From Malikia spinosa (lineage in GTDB: Bacteria; Pseudomonadota; Gammaproteobacteria; Burkholderiales; Burkholderiaceae_C): a DNA stretch of 34,427 bases. The stretch is from contig NZ_PVLR01000023.1 in the NCBI RefSeq assembly GCF_002980625.1, positions 1 through 34,427 on the forward strand, given 5' to 3'. This document shows positions 18,522-27,376 of the stretch, one piece after another. A program made the translations under genes and the position numbers. A model generated the notes under the pieces. It saw only the letters and a program-made list of their open reading frames with translations, was not told the DNA's origin and searched no databases. Numbering within the stretch: position 1 is the first letter of the stretch; every line of letters begins with the position of its first letter.

Positions 18522-18541
18522 GGCCGGGCAATTGCCCGGCC
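18522..18541. terminator. Perfect 20-bp palindrome between ccp and HiPIP
   Basis: GGCCGGGCAA (18522-18531) is followed directly by its reverse complement. In RNA the central AATT would form a tight loop on an 8-bp GC stem. It may partly terminate transcription or stabilise the upstream ccp message, giving unequal amounts of the two proteins. No U-run follows. Confidence 0.5.
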
Positions 18542-18570
18542 CCCTCCCAGTCATATTCAGGACATCCACC

Positions 18571-18870
18571 ATGCAAAGCAACCGTCGCGTATTCATGCTG
18601 CAACTGGCCACCGCTACCAGCGCGCTGGCACTGGCCTCGCAGGCCCAGGCCCAGGCCATGCTTGACGAGGCATCACCCCAGGCCGCAGCTCTCCATTACA
18701 AGGCTGACGCGACCAAGGTCAAGCATGACAAGTACGTCAAGGGCCAGAACTGCGCCAACTGCGCGCTGTACCAGGGTGCGGCTGGCTCCAAGGCCGGTGT
18801 TTGCCCGCTGTTCGCAGGCAAGCAGGTCGCAGCCGCCGGCTGGTGCAGCGCCTATGCCAAGAAGGGCTGA
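18571..18870 (+). CDS. High-potential iron-sulfur protein (HiPIP), Tat-exported
   Basis: A 99-aa periplasmic [4Fe-4S] electron carrier. The start at 18571 follows AGGACATCC, and a longer in-frame start at 18532 would spoil the signal peptide. The N terminus NRRVFMLQLATATSALALASQAQA is a Tat signal, as expected for a protein exported with its cluster in place. The four cluster ligands are Cys61, Cys64, Cys78 and Cys92, in CANCALYQ, AGVCPLF and GWCSAY. HiPIPs shuttle electrons between the bc1 complex and oxidases, reaction centres or peroxidases. Its place directly after ccp suggests it feeds that enzyme. Confidence 0.94.
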   Translation: MQSNRRVFMLQLATATSALALASQAQAQAMLDEASPQAAALHYKADATKVKHDKYVKGQNCANCALYQGAAGSKAGVCPLFAGKQVAAAGWCSAYAKKG

Positions 18871-18928
18871 TCCAGCGGCGCTACCGCCCTGCGGTTGTCA
18901 GAACTGCAGCCTGACCGAGCCCTCCTGC

Positions 18929-20335
<1,407 letters not shown>

Positions 20336-20362
20336 GACAGTCCAGGAATTGGCATGGATTAT

Positions 20363-20388
20363 GACAGTATGGCAGATACTGTCTGCCA
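20363..20388. promoter_or_regulatory. Overlapping palindromes, candidate enhancer site for the FisR-like activator
   Basis: Two perfect inverted repeats interlock. GACAGTA (20363-20369) pairs with TACTGTC (20377-20383), and TGGCAGA (20370-20376) pairs with TCTGCCA (20382-20388). The site lies about 150 bases before a sigma-54-like promoter, a usual distance for an enhancer-binding protein, and just upstream of the activator gene itself, so autoregulation is also possible. Confidence 0.65.
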
Positions 20389-20515
20389 TTTGTCAGGGAT
20401 TGGAGTGTCGCTGCTGAAGACGTGATGCTGGCGATCCTCCCGCAGGAGTCATCTAAATTGTTGATTGAAATAAAGTAATTCTTGAGTTCAAGATGCGGGT
20501 GACAGTTTGGAGCAA

Positions 20516-20531
20516 TTGGCACGTTTCTTGA
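20516..20531 (+). promoter_or_regulatory. Sigma-54-like -24/-12 promoter of the Rieske-cyd genes
   Basis: TTGGCACGTTTCTTGA matches the -24/-12 consensus TGGCACG-N4-TTGCA except for A in place of the C after TTG. It lies 33 bases before the Rieske ATG. Together with the palindromic enhancer site and a divergent sigma-54 activator it makes a coherent promoter. Confidence 0.7.
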
Positions 20532-20563
20532 GTTAATGGGCCTAAACTCAGGAAAGAAGTGTC

Positions 20564-21187
20564 ATGACTGTTGAACTGCCCCTTGATGGATATACCTGTG
20601 CCCAGATCGTTGATCCCGAACGTCGTCGCTGGTTGAGCGTTACAGGTGCTGTCGGAGCGGCAGCAGCAGCAGCCACTGCGCTGCCCTTCGTCTCCAGCTT
20701 CGCTCCCAGCGAACGCGCTAAGGCGGCTGGTTCGTCAGTCGAAGTCGACATAGCCGACCTGGCACCCGGCGCCATGAAGGTGGTTGAGTGGCGCGGCAAA
20801 CCGGTCTGGATCATGCGACGCACGCCCGAACAACTCGCCGAGCTGGAGACGATTTCAGGCCTGGCAGACCCGGCGTCGAACCGGAGCGACCAGCCCGAAT
20901 ATGCCAGGAACACGCAGCGCTCGATCAAGCCCGAGATCCTGGTGGCGGTCGGCATTTGCACCCACCTCGGTTGCTCGCCGGTCAGCGTCGCCAAGGGGTC
21001 GGCCAACCCGAGCGTGCCACCCGATTGGTCTGGTGGCTTTTTCTGTCCTTGCCATGGTTCGACCTTCGACCTGGCCGGTCGGGTGTTCCTCAACAAGCCC
21101 GCGCCGACCAACCTCGAAATCCCGCCGCATTTCTACCTGGCAGACAGCAAATTGCTGGTTGGCGAGGACCAGCCCACGCAGGCTTGA
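20564..21187 (+). CDS. petA: Rieske iron-sulfur protein (PetA-like), without petB/petC
   Basis: A 207-aa protein shaped like the Rieske subunit of a bc1 complex. It has a twin-arginine-containing N terminus (DPERRRWLSVTG), one membrane helix (AVGAAAAAATALPFV) and a C-terminal [2Fe-2S] domain with ligand boxes CTHLGCSP and CPCHGSTF. Rieske subunits pass electrons from quinol to cytochrome c1. Normally cytochrome b and c1 genes follow; here cydP and the bd oxidase genes follow instead. It may be an extra Rieske isoform swapped into a bc1 complex encoded elsewhere, or serve another partner. A sigma-54-like promoter sits directly upstream. Confidence 0.92.
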   Translation: MTVELPLDGYTCAQIVDPERRRWLSVTGAVGAAAAAATALPFVSSFAPSERAKAAGSSVEVDIADLAPGAMKVVEWRGKPVWIMRRTPEQLAELETISGLADPASNRSDQPEYARNTQRSIKPEILVAVGICTHLGCSPVSVAKGSANPSVPPDWSGGFFCPCHGSTFDLAGRVFLNKPAPTNLEIPPHFYLADSKLLVGEDQPTQA

Positions 21188-21274
21188 TCCAAATTGTGTT
21201 TTTCAGCAAGGCGACTCATGATGCTGACTTGGCCTGTCCTGCTGAACGGGCTCTTTTTACAACAGGGCATGTGC

Positions 21275-21466
21275 ATGAAAACTCCATCCCGTCCGCCGGT
21301 GCGCAAGCTGGCCTGGGCCGTTGTCATCAAGCTGCTGCTGCTGACCGCGATCTGGTGGTGCTTCCTGGCCGGCCAGAAGGTCGAGGTGGATGCCGAGCAG
21401 GCGTCCCGTCATCTGCTGATGCACCCCACAACCGATTCAAACAAGGAGCAAGCTCATGATTTCTGA
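21275..21466 (+). CDS. cydP: Small CydP-like cytochrome bd accessory membrane protein
   Basis: A 63-aa protein from the ATG at 21275, with one transmembrane helix (LAWAVVIKLLLLTAIWWCFLAG) and a hydrophilic tail containing QASRHLL. This matches the CydP-type small proteins encoded before cydA in many proteobacteria; their exact role is unclear. In-frame ATGs at 21218 (AAGGCG upstream) and 21269 are alternative starts. The 3' end overlaps the cydA start by 11 bases, indicating translational coupling. Confidence 0.7.
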   Translation: MKTPSRPPVRKLAWAVVIKLLLLTAIWWCFLAGQKVEVDAEQASRHLLMHPTTDSNKEQAHDF

Positions 21467-23012
21467 GCAACTGGTCGACCTGTCGCGACTGCAGTTCGCC
21501 GCGACCGCGATGTACCACTTCCTCTTCGTGCCCCTGACCATTGGCATGGTCTGGCTGCTGGTGATCATGGAAAGCGTCTATGTCATGACGGGCAAGACCG
21601 TCTGGAAGGACATGACGCGCTTCTGGGGCAAGCTGTTCGGCATCAACTTCGCCCTCGGCGTGACGACCGGCATCACGCTGGAGTTCCAGTTCGGCACCAA
21701 CTGGGCCTACTACTCGCATTACGTCGGCGACATCTTTGGCGCGCCGCTGGCGATCGAGGGCCTGATGGCCTTCTTCCTCGAGTCGACCATGATCGGGCTG
21801 TTCTTCTTTGGCTGGGATCGGTTGCCCAAGACACAGCATTTGCTGGTGACGCTGCTGATGGCCATCGGCACCAACCTGAGCGCGCTCTGGATCCTGATCG
21901 CCAACGGCTGGATGCAGAACCCGGTCGGCGCCGAGTTCAGCTTCCAGACCATGCGCATGGAGATGACCGACTTCTGGGCCGTGGTGTTCAACCCCGACGC
22001 CCAGGCCAAGTTCGTGCACACGGTCTCGGCGGGCTACGTCACGGGCGCGATGTTCGTGCTGTCGATCTCGGCCTGGTACCTGCTCAAGGGCCGCAACGTC
22101 GAGTTCGCCAAGCGCAGCTTCCGCGTCGCCTCGGCCTTCGGACTGGCTTCGGTGCTGAGCGTGATCGTGCTCGGCGATGAATCGGGCTACATGGTCGGCG
22201 AGGCGCAGAAGACCAAGATGGCCGCCATCGAGGCGATGTGGGAGACCGAGCCAGCACCGGCCGGCTTCAACGTGCTGGCCTGGCCGAACGAGGCCAGGCA
22301 GGCCAACGACTGGGCGATCGAGATTCCCTGGGTCATGGGGCTGATCGGCACGCGCTCGCTCGACAAGGAGATTCCCGGCATCAAGGAGATCAAGGCCGAG
22401 AACCGCCTGCGCATCGAAAGCGGCATCCACGCGGTGGTCGCGCTCGAGGCGCTGCGCAAGAACCGCCAGGATGCTGATGCTCTGAAGCTGTTCGAGCAGC
22501 ACAAGGCCGACCTGGGTTTTGGTTTGCTGCTGAAGAAACATGTCGTCGATGTGCGCCAGGCCACGCCCGAGATGATCCAGCGGGCGGTCGACAGCACCGT
22601 GCCGCGCGTCGCGCCGATGTTCTGGGGCTTCCGTGTCATGGTCGGCCTGGGTTTCCTGATGCTGGCCCTGTTTGCCCTGAGCTTCTGGAGCACGCTCAAG
22701 CCCGGTGGCATGACCAAGCGCCCCTGGCTGCTCAAGTGGGCACTGTGGATGCTGCCGGCGCCCTGGATCGCCTGCGAGCTGGGCTGGTTCGTCGCCGAGT
22801 ACGGCCGCCAGCCCTGGACCATCTACGGCGTGCTGCCCACGCACCTGAGCGTCTCGACCCTCAGCGTCGAGAGCCTGTACGGTTCGCTGGCCGGCTTCGT
22901 CGGCTTCTACACCGTGCTGTTGATCGTCGAGATGTACCTGATGGTCAAGTTCGCCCGCCAGGGGCCTGGCAGCCTGGGCACCGGCCGCTACGACAACGAA
23001 GTCCACGCCTGA
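21456..23012 (+). CDS. cydA: Cytochrome bd quinol oxidase subunit I
   Basis: The catalytic subunit of the bd oxidase, which oxidises quinol and reduces oxygen to water without pumping protons. At 518 aa with a long Q-loop (IPGIKEIKAENRLRIESGIHAVVALEALRK) it belongs to the E. coli-like L subfamily. Haem ligands are His21 in MYHFLFVP, His in KFVHTVSAGY and Met in FRVMVGLGF. Glu101 and Glu109 correspond to the proton-path glutamates. The GRQPWTIYG motif near the C terminus is characteristic. bd oxidases resist sulfide and NO better than haem-copper oxidases, which fits the sulfur genes around it. Confidence 0.97.
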   Translation: MISEQLVDLSRLQFAATAMYHFLFVPLTIGMVWLLVIMESVYVMTGKTVWKDMTRFWGKLFGINFALGVTTGITLEFQFGTNWAYYSHYVGDIFGAPLAIEGLMAFFLESTMIGLFFFGWDRLPKTQHLLVTLLMAIGTNLSALWILIANGWMQNPVGAEFSFQTMRMEMTDFWAVVFNPDAQAKFVHTVSAGYVTGAMFVLSISAWYLLKGRNVEFAKRSFRVASAFGLASVLSVIVLGDESGYMVGEAQKTKMAAIEAMWETEPAPAGFNVLAWPNEARQANDWAIEIPWVMGLIGTRSLDKEIPGIKEIKAENRLRIESGIHAVVALEALRKNRQDADALKLFEQHKADLGFGLLLKKHVVDVRQATPEMIQRAVDSTVPRVAPMFWGFRVMVGLGFLMLALFALSFWSTLKPGGMTKRPWLLKWALWMLPAPWIACELGWFVAEYGRQPWTIYGVLPTHLSVSTLSVESLYGSLAGFVGFYTVLLIVEMYLMVKFARQGPGSLGTGRYDNEVHA

Positions 23013-23024
23013 AGGAGAAGATCC

Positions 23025-24167
23025 ATGTTCGATTACGAAACCCTCAAGCTCATCTGGTGGTTGCTGGTCGGCGTGCTGCTGGTCGGCTTCGCCATCATGG
23101 ATGGCCATGACATGGGCGTGGGCACCTTGCTGCCTTTCGTCGGCCGCAGCGACATCGAGCGCCGGGTGGTCATCAACACCGTCGGCCCGCATTGGGACGG
23201 CAACCAGGTCTGGTTCATCACCGGCGGCGGCGCCATCTTCGCGGCCTGGCCTCTGGTCTACGCGACCGCCTTCAGCGGCTTCTACTGGGCGATGCTCGCC
23301 GTGCTGTGGGCGCTGTTCTTCCGCCCGGTCGGCTTCGACTACCGCAGCAAGATCCACAACGCCACCTGGCGCAGCGTCTGGGACTGGGGCCTGTTCATCG
23401 GCGGTGCCGTGCCGCCACTGATCTTCGGTGTCGCGTTCGGTAACCTGCTGCAAGGCGTGCCGTTTGAGTTCAACGACTACCTGGTCTCCACCTATACCGG
23501 CAGCTTCTGGCAACTGCTCAATCCCTTCGCCTTGCTCGCGGGCGTGGTCAGCAGCGCGATGATCACGATGCATGGCGGGGTCTATCTGGCGCACCGGACC
23601 GAAGGCCGGATACAGCACAGAGCCATCAGCGGCGCACTGGTCGCCGCCATGGTGACGGTGGTCGGCTTCCTGCTGGCCGGGCTCTGGCTGCGCTTGGGCG
23701 GCATCGAGGGTTATGTCATCACCTCGGTGGTCGATGGCGGGGCCATGCCCGATCCGCTGGCCAAGACCGTCGTGCGCGCGGCCGACGGCTGGTGGCGCAA
23801 CTACCAGCAGCAGCCGCTGCTATGGCTGCTGCCAGTGATGGCTAGCTGTTCGGCGCTGGTGACCATGGCGCTGCTGATCGCGCGCCGCACGGGCCTGGCC
23901 TTCATCCTGTCATCGCTGGCCATCACGGGCGTGATCGGCACGGCGGGTGCCGCCATGTTCCCCTTCATCATGCCGTCGAGCACCATGCCCAATGCCTCGC
24001 TGACGGTCTGGGACAGCGTCTCGAGTCACCTGACCCTGGGCCTGATGCTGGTGGCCACGCTGATCTTCATGCCGCTCATCGTGATCTACACCAGCTGGGC
24101 CTACCGCGTCATGCGCGGCAAGGTCACCGAGTCACACATCCGCGCCAACGAGCACAGCGCCTACTGA
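23025..24167 (+). CDS. cydB: Cytochrome bd quinol oxidase subunit II
   Basis: The structural partner of CydA, 380 aa with eight or more helices. The start region MFDYETLKLIWWLLVGVLLVGFAIMDGHDMGVG and the WDGNQVWFITGGGAIFAAWP motif are diagnostic for CydB. AAGGAGAAG lies a few bases upstream of the ATG. It follows cydA by 12 bases and is followed by cydX, completing the CydABX complex. Confidence 0.97.
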   Translation: MFDYETLKLIWWLLVGVLLVGFAIMDGHDMGVGTLLPFVGRSDIERRVVINTVGPHWDGNQVWFITGGGAIFAAWPLVYATAFSGFYWAMLAVLWALFFRPVGFDYRSKIHNATWRSVWDWGLFIGGAVPPLIFGVAFGNLLQGVPFEFNDYLVSTYTGSFWQLLNPFALLAGVVSSAMITMHGGVYLAHRTEGRIQHRAISGALVAAMVTVVGFLLAGLWLRLGGIEGYVITSVVDGGAMPDPLAKTVVRAADGWWRNYQQQPLLWLLPVMASCSALVTMALLIARRTGLAFILSSLAITGVIGTAGAAMFPFIMPSSTMPNASLTVWDSVSSHLTLGLMLVATLIFMPLIVIYTSWAYRVMRGKVTESHIRANEHSAY

Positions 24168-24182
24168 AACGAGGAGAAAACC

Positions 24183-24338
24183 ATGTGGTACTTTGCCTGG
24201 ATGCTGGGAGTCGGTTTCGCCATCCTGTTCGCCATCCTGAACGCGATGTGGGGTGAGAACGAGGAAGCGCGCGATGCCGCCTTCGCCTCACGGGGGCTAC
24301 CCCCCGATCCGGGGACAGACAGCCCGGTTGGGCACTGA
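24183..24338 (+). CDS. cydX: CydX small subunit of cytochrome bd
   Basis: A 51-aa single-helix subunit starting MWYFAWMLGVGFAILFAILN and continuing AMWGENEEARD, which is the CydX signature. ACGAGGAGAAAACC precedes the ATG. CydX is needed for stability and activity of the bd complex. The C-terminal extension (ASRGLPPDPGTDSPVGH) makes it somewhat longer than the usual 30-40 residues. Confidence 0.92.
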   Translation: MWYFAWMLGVGFAILFAILNAMWGENEEARDAAFASRGLPPDPGTDSPVGH

Positions 24339-24349
24339 GGCTGACTGCG

Positions 24350-24619
24350 ATGTCGACGCAAGCCGGGCTGCACTGGCCCTCCCTCCTGGTGGCAATCGTG
24401 TTGATGCTGCTGGGCTCGATCGCTCCGGTCTACCTGGCCGATGCACAAGGCCAGGCCAGCCATGGCCTGGCGACGCTGGTCTTCTGGGCCATGAGCGCGG
24501 GCTTCGTGCGCGGGGTCGGCTTCATTCCGCGGGCCAGGATTTGGCGCTGGCTGTTCTCGGGCTGGGCTTGTGCCATCGCCCTGGCATCTGCGCTGCTGGT
24601 GCGCTGGTTGGCCAGCTGA
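24350..24619 (+). CDS. ybgE: Cyd operon protein YbgE
   Basis: An 89-aa membrane protein with three hydrophobic segments and the family-like stretch FVRGVGFIPRARIWRWLFS. YbgE genes commonly follow cydABX; the function is not firmly known but is tied to bd oxidase assembly or activity. It starts 11 bases after cydX. Confidence 0.75.
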   Translation: MSTQAGLHWPSLLVAIVLMLLGSIAPVYLADAQGQASHGLATLVFWAMSAGFVRGVGFIPRARIWRWLFSGWACAIALASALLVRWLAS

Positions 24620-24689
24620 AACGACGGAGTCACGCTGATCGCGACTGATGGCGTACCGAGACCGCGCATCCACACCCTAGAAAGCAATC

Positions 24690-25121
24690 ATGGCAAATTT
24701 AGCATATCAACCAGCCTACGAGCTGATCGGTGGCGCACCGGCCTTGCGCCAACTCGTCAACCGCTTCTACGAGCTCATGGACGAACTTCCAGAGGCCTAC
24801 ACGGTGCGCAAGATCCACCCGGAGAGCCTCGTGGGCAGTGCACAAAGCCTGTTCGAGTTCCTGTCTGGCTGGTTTGGCGGCCCACCGCTCTACAGCAACA
24901 AGAAGGGCCATCCGCGGCTTCGCATGCGGCATGCCCCCTATGCCGTCGGGCCGATTGAGCGCGATGAGTGGATGCTCTGCATGCGCATGGCCTTGACCGA
25001 GCAGGTCGGGGATGCCGAGCTGCGCGACGCGCTGATCGAGACTTTCCAGAAAATGGCCGACCACATGGTCAACACCGATGGGTCGCCGAACTGCAGCCAC
25101 CACAGTCACGCTCACGCCTGA
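24690..25121 (+). CDS. Group II truncated haemoglobin (2/2 globin)
   Basis: A 143-aa globin. The N-terminal part YELIGGAPALRQLVNRFYELMDE and the HPRLRMRHAPYAVG segment (the H-P-x-L-R-x-R-H-x-P-F/Y motif holding the proximal His) define group II. Trp in DEWMLCM is the conserved G8-type Trp. A His-rich tail (HHSHAHA) ends the protein. Such globins bind oxygen, NO or sulfide and are linked to nitrosative or oxidative stress. It stands just downstream of the bd oxidase genes and could protect or supply that enzyme; whether it is co-transcribed is unproven. Confidence 0.9.
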   Translation: MANLAYQPAYELIGGAPALRQLVNRFYELMDELPEAYTVRKIHPESLVGSAQSLFEFLSGWFGGPPLYSNKKGHPRLRMRHAPYAVGPIERDEWMLCMRMALTEQVGDAELRDALIETFQKMADHMVNTDGSPNCSHHSHAHA

Positions 25122-25142
25122 AGGCTCAATCTGACCGATTTC

Positions 25143-26111
25143 ATGAACACCTCTGCCACGCAACCTTCCTCCCTGGCACATTTCCCGGTTGCCCTGTTCT
25201 CCAGCGTGATGGGACTGGCCGCCCTGACCGTGACCTGGTTCAAGGCCCATCAATTCGGCGCCTTGCCGCTTGAGATCGGCATGACCCTGCGCTGGGCCAC
25301 GAGTGGGCTCTACCTGTTACTGCTGCTGTTGTTTGGCGCCAAGCTGCTCAGGTATCCCGCCCAGGTCCGGGCGGATCTGGAGCACCCGGTCAAGCTCAAC
25401 TTCTTTCCGGCGATGTCGATCGGGCTGATGATGCTGGCCTTGCTGTGGTCTGAGCCGGCACCCAGCCTGGCACGCTGGATGTGGAGTGTCGGCGCCGCCG
25501 TGCAGCTGGGCTTCACGCTCTACACGATGAGCAGCTGGATTCACCATACCCGCTACGACATCAAGCACGCCAATCCGGCTTGGTTCATCCCGGTCGTGGG
25601 CAATATCCTGGTGCCTATTGCCGGCGTGCGCCTGGCACCGGCAGACCTGAGCTGGTTCTTCTTCAGCATTGGACTGGTTTTCTGGCTAGTGTTGATGACG
25701 ATCGTGCTTTACCGGCTCTTCTTCCATGAGCCACTGCCGGCTCGCCTCACGCCAACGCTGTTCATCCTGATCGCACCGCCTGCGGTCGGCTTCCTGTCCT
25801 ATGTGGCGCTGGTCGACCAGATCGACGCCTTTGCCCGCATCCTGTATTTTTGTGCATTGTTTCTGACCCTGCTGCTGGCCAGCAATGCGATGCGTTTTTT
25901 CCAGCTTCCCTTCTTCATCTCCGGTTGGGCTTACTCCTTTCCGATCGCGGCAATGACCCTGGCCACTTTCGAGATGGCGCAGCGCACAGGGGCGGTTTTT
26001 TATGGACTGCTGTCCTGGATCCTGCTGGTCGTGCTGACAAGCGTAGTGGCGCTGCTGTCTTTCAAGACCTTGCAGTCTGCCGCACGTGGTCAGATTTGCA
26101 TCCCCGACTGA
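25143..26111 (+). CDS. TDT/SLAC1-type anion transporter (TehA-related)
   Basis: A 322-aa protein with about ten hydrophobic helices. It begins LAHFPVALFSSVMGLAALTV, the typical TDT/SLAC1 first helix, with later helices PVKLNFFPAMSIGLMMLAL and NPAWFIPVVGNILVPIAG matching the family. The family includes the TehA anion channel, the plant SLAC1 channel and the yeast sulfite exporter Ssu1. Near persulfide-oxidising enzymes a sulfite or similar anion exporter is attractive but unproven. It lies 21 bases after the globin. Confidence 0.85.
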   Translation: MNTSATQPSSLAHFPVALFSSVMGLAALTVTWFKAHQFGALPLEIGMTLRWATSGLYLLLLLLFGAKLLRYPAQVRADLEHPVKLNFFPAMSIGLMMLALLWSEPAPSLARWMWSVGAAVQLGFTLYTMSSWIHHTRYDIKHANPAWFIPVVGNILVPIAGVRLAPADLSWFFFSIGLVFWLVLMTIVLYRLFFHEPLPARLTPTLFILIAPPAVGFLSYVALVDQIDAFARILYFCALFLTLLLASNAMRFFQLPFFISGWAYSFPIAAMTLATFEMAQRTGAVFYGLLSWILLVVLTSVVALLSFKTLQSAARGQICIPD

Positions 26112-26244
26112 GCTTGACGCCAGCCTGGCCTGCTGCCTGGCCGCGGCACCGTATTGATTCGAAGGTCTGTTATCAATAGGAAACCAATCGACCACATGCC
26201 GATGGCGAAGCGGTCGTGACTGCCACACCCACGATGGAGCATCC

Positions 26245-26324
26245 ATGAAAAAAGCACTTTTCACCCTGTCTCTCTGGGTGCCATTGGTCCTGCTGGCTGG
26301 GCCGGTGGAGGTCGGCCAGCCTGT
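26245..26324 (+). pseudogene. 5' fragment of the thioredoxin-fold gene at 31697
   Basis: The frame from 26245 reads MKKALFTLSLWVPL and then VLLAGPVEVGQP, matching the first ~30 residues of the intact protein at 31697 (MKKALCTLSLLLTLP, LLAGPVEVGQP). The GGAGCATCC ribosome-binding region is also kept. Similarity stops at about 26320, where a fragment of the methyltransferase in the opposite orientation begins. The mature domain is gone. The bases 26112-26244 hold no gene I can support. Confidence 0.85.
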
Positions 26325-26376
26325 TCAGCAGTTCCAGTTCATCTTGCTGCACGGGAAGTTGGTCGACGGAATACAT
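26323..26376 (-). pseudogene. 5' fragment of the methyltransferase (copy of 14033 gene)
   Basis: From the ATG at 26376 the minus strand reads MYSVDQLPVQQDELELLN, matching the first 18 residues of the intact methyltransferase, then breaks off into the reverse of the neighbouring fragment. The promoter-side sequence is also retained, including an ATAC-N8-GTAT-like element 41 bases upstream. Confidence 0.85.
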
Positions 26377-26416
26377 GGAAAGTAGCTGAGTCTTGATGAC
26401 TGATGATGGATTTATC

Positions 26417-26432
26417 ATATCCCTGTCTGTAT
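26417..26432. promoter_or_regulatory. ATAC-N8-GTAT-like motif of the truncated methyltransferase copy
   Basis: ATATCCCTGTCTGTAT differs by two positions from the copy at 14784-14799 and lies at the same 41-base distance from the ATG. It seems to be inherited with the duplicated promoter. It no longer drives a complete gene on the minus strand. Confidence 0.5.
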
Positions 26433-26538
26433 ATTTTCTGCTGCACATGAAGAGCGTCTTGTGCTTGAGAAAGGTCAATGCAAGGTCATCGCAGCCTGCA
26501 ATTTTTCCAATGCCAGGCATAGAATCAAGCTATCTAAA

Positions 26539-26554
26539 ATACCCACTAGGGTAT
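26539..26554. promoter_or_regulatory. ATAC-N8-GTAT motif upstream of peroxiredoxin, most symmetric copy
   Basis: ATACCCACTAGGGTAT has perfectly complementary 6-base arms (ATACCC and GGGTAT) around four central bases. It lies 86 bases before the peroxiredoxin start. The C-tract/G-tract symmetry resembles operators of CsoR/CstR-family repressors, a likeness that is suggestive only. Confidence 0.6.
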
Positions 26555-26639
26555 GTAGAATGCACTCATTGACGCACAACCTCCGTGCTTCGATACCGGC
26601 CACATTGAACGGCCTTTTTCAAACCCGTAAGGAGTCACC

Positions 26640-27266
26640 ATGTCTTTGCCTCGTATCAACGAAGCCGCTCCGGCATTCGCTGCCAACACCACCCATGGCA
26701 CCCGTTCGCTGGAGGACTACAAGGGTAAATGGCTGATCTTGTTTTCGCACCCGGCCGATTTCACCCCGGTCTGCACCACTGAATTCATAGGTTTTGCCAA
26801 GGCAGCAGACCAGTTCAAGGCCATGAATTGCGAATTGCTGGGCCTGTCCATCGACAGCATCTACTCGCACCTGGCCTGGATGCAGAGCATCAAGAACAAC
26901 TTCGGCGTGGAAATTCCCTTCCCCATCATTGACGACATCAAGATGGAGGTCGCCCAGGCCTACGGCATGATCCACCCTGGTGCGGCTGACACCCAGGCCG
27001 TGCGCGCCACTTTCTTCATCGACCCCGAGGGCAAGCTGCGCGCCATGGTCTATTACCCCATGAGCAACGGCCGCTCCATCGACGAGTTCGTGCGCTTGCT
27101 GCAGGCCATGCAGACCAGCGATGCCAACAAGATCGCCACCCCCGAGGGTTGGACCCCTGGATGTGACGTGATCGTCCCGCCACCCAAGACGCCTGCCGCC
27201 ATCGAGGCCCGCAAGGGCGAGGGCTATGACATGAAGGACTGGTACTTCTCCACCAAGTCGCTGTAA
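26640..27266 (+). CDS. 1-Cys-type peroxiredoxin (Prx6 family)
   Basis: A 208-aa thiol peroxidase. The peroxidatic Cys45 lies in HPADFTPVCTTE, followed by the conserved catalytic Arg in VRATFFIDPEGKLRAM. A second Cys in GWTPGCDVIVPPP fits the resolving cysteine found in some Prx6 enzymes. The long C-terminal region is typical of Prx6. It reduces peroxides, and related enzymes can act on persulfides. AAGGAGT precedes the ATG. A hairpin with a T-run ends the transcript, so it is probably a separate unit from the dioxygenase downstream. Confidence 0.95.
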   Translation: MSLPRINEAAPAFAANTTHGTRSLEDYKGKWLILFSHPADFTPVCTTEFIGFAKAADQFKAMNCELLGLSIDSIYSHLAWMQSIKNNFGVEIPFPIIDDIKMEVAQAYGMIHPGAADTQAVRATFFIDPEGKLRAMVYYPMSNGRSIDEFVRLLQAMQTSDANKIATPEGWTPGCDVIVPPPKTPAAIEARKGEGYDMKDWYFSTKSL

Positions 27267-27276
27267 CCCTGCCAAG

Positions 27277-27328
27277 ACTTCTCCCGACGCCAAATTCCAC
27301 GGAATGCCGCCGACCGGAGAAGTTTTTT
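27277..27328 (+). terminator. Intrinsic terminator after peroxiredoxin
   Basis: ACTTCTCC (27277-27284) pairs with GGAGAAGT (27316-27323), followed by a run of six T. Inside the loop a smaller hairpin, ATTCC-AC-GGAAT (27294-27305), can form. The layout is a two-tier terminator on the plus strand. Confidence 0.8.
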
Positions 27329-27376
27329 GCGAGGATCAAGCCGTTTCAGCATTGACATGAGGTTTCAGTCTCCAGA

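Noticed and set aside
20461-20475. Possible FNR box TTGAT-TGAA-ATAAA before the Rieske gene
   Set aside because: The right half differs from ATCAA and the region has a better explained sigma-54 arrangement; not strong enough to list.
21327-23618. Long antisense frame (763 codons) opposite cydA and cydB
   Set aside because: Highly charged His/Asp/Gln-rich composition typical of antisense frames in GC-rich DNA; the sense strand encodes unmistakable CydA and CydB.
26173-26520. 115-codon minus-strand frame containing MYSVDQLPV
   Set aside because: The frame is an accident of fusing a methyltransferase stub to the reverse of another stub; only the 18-residue match is meaningful.
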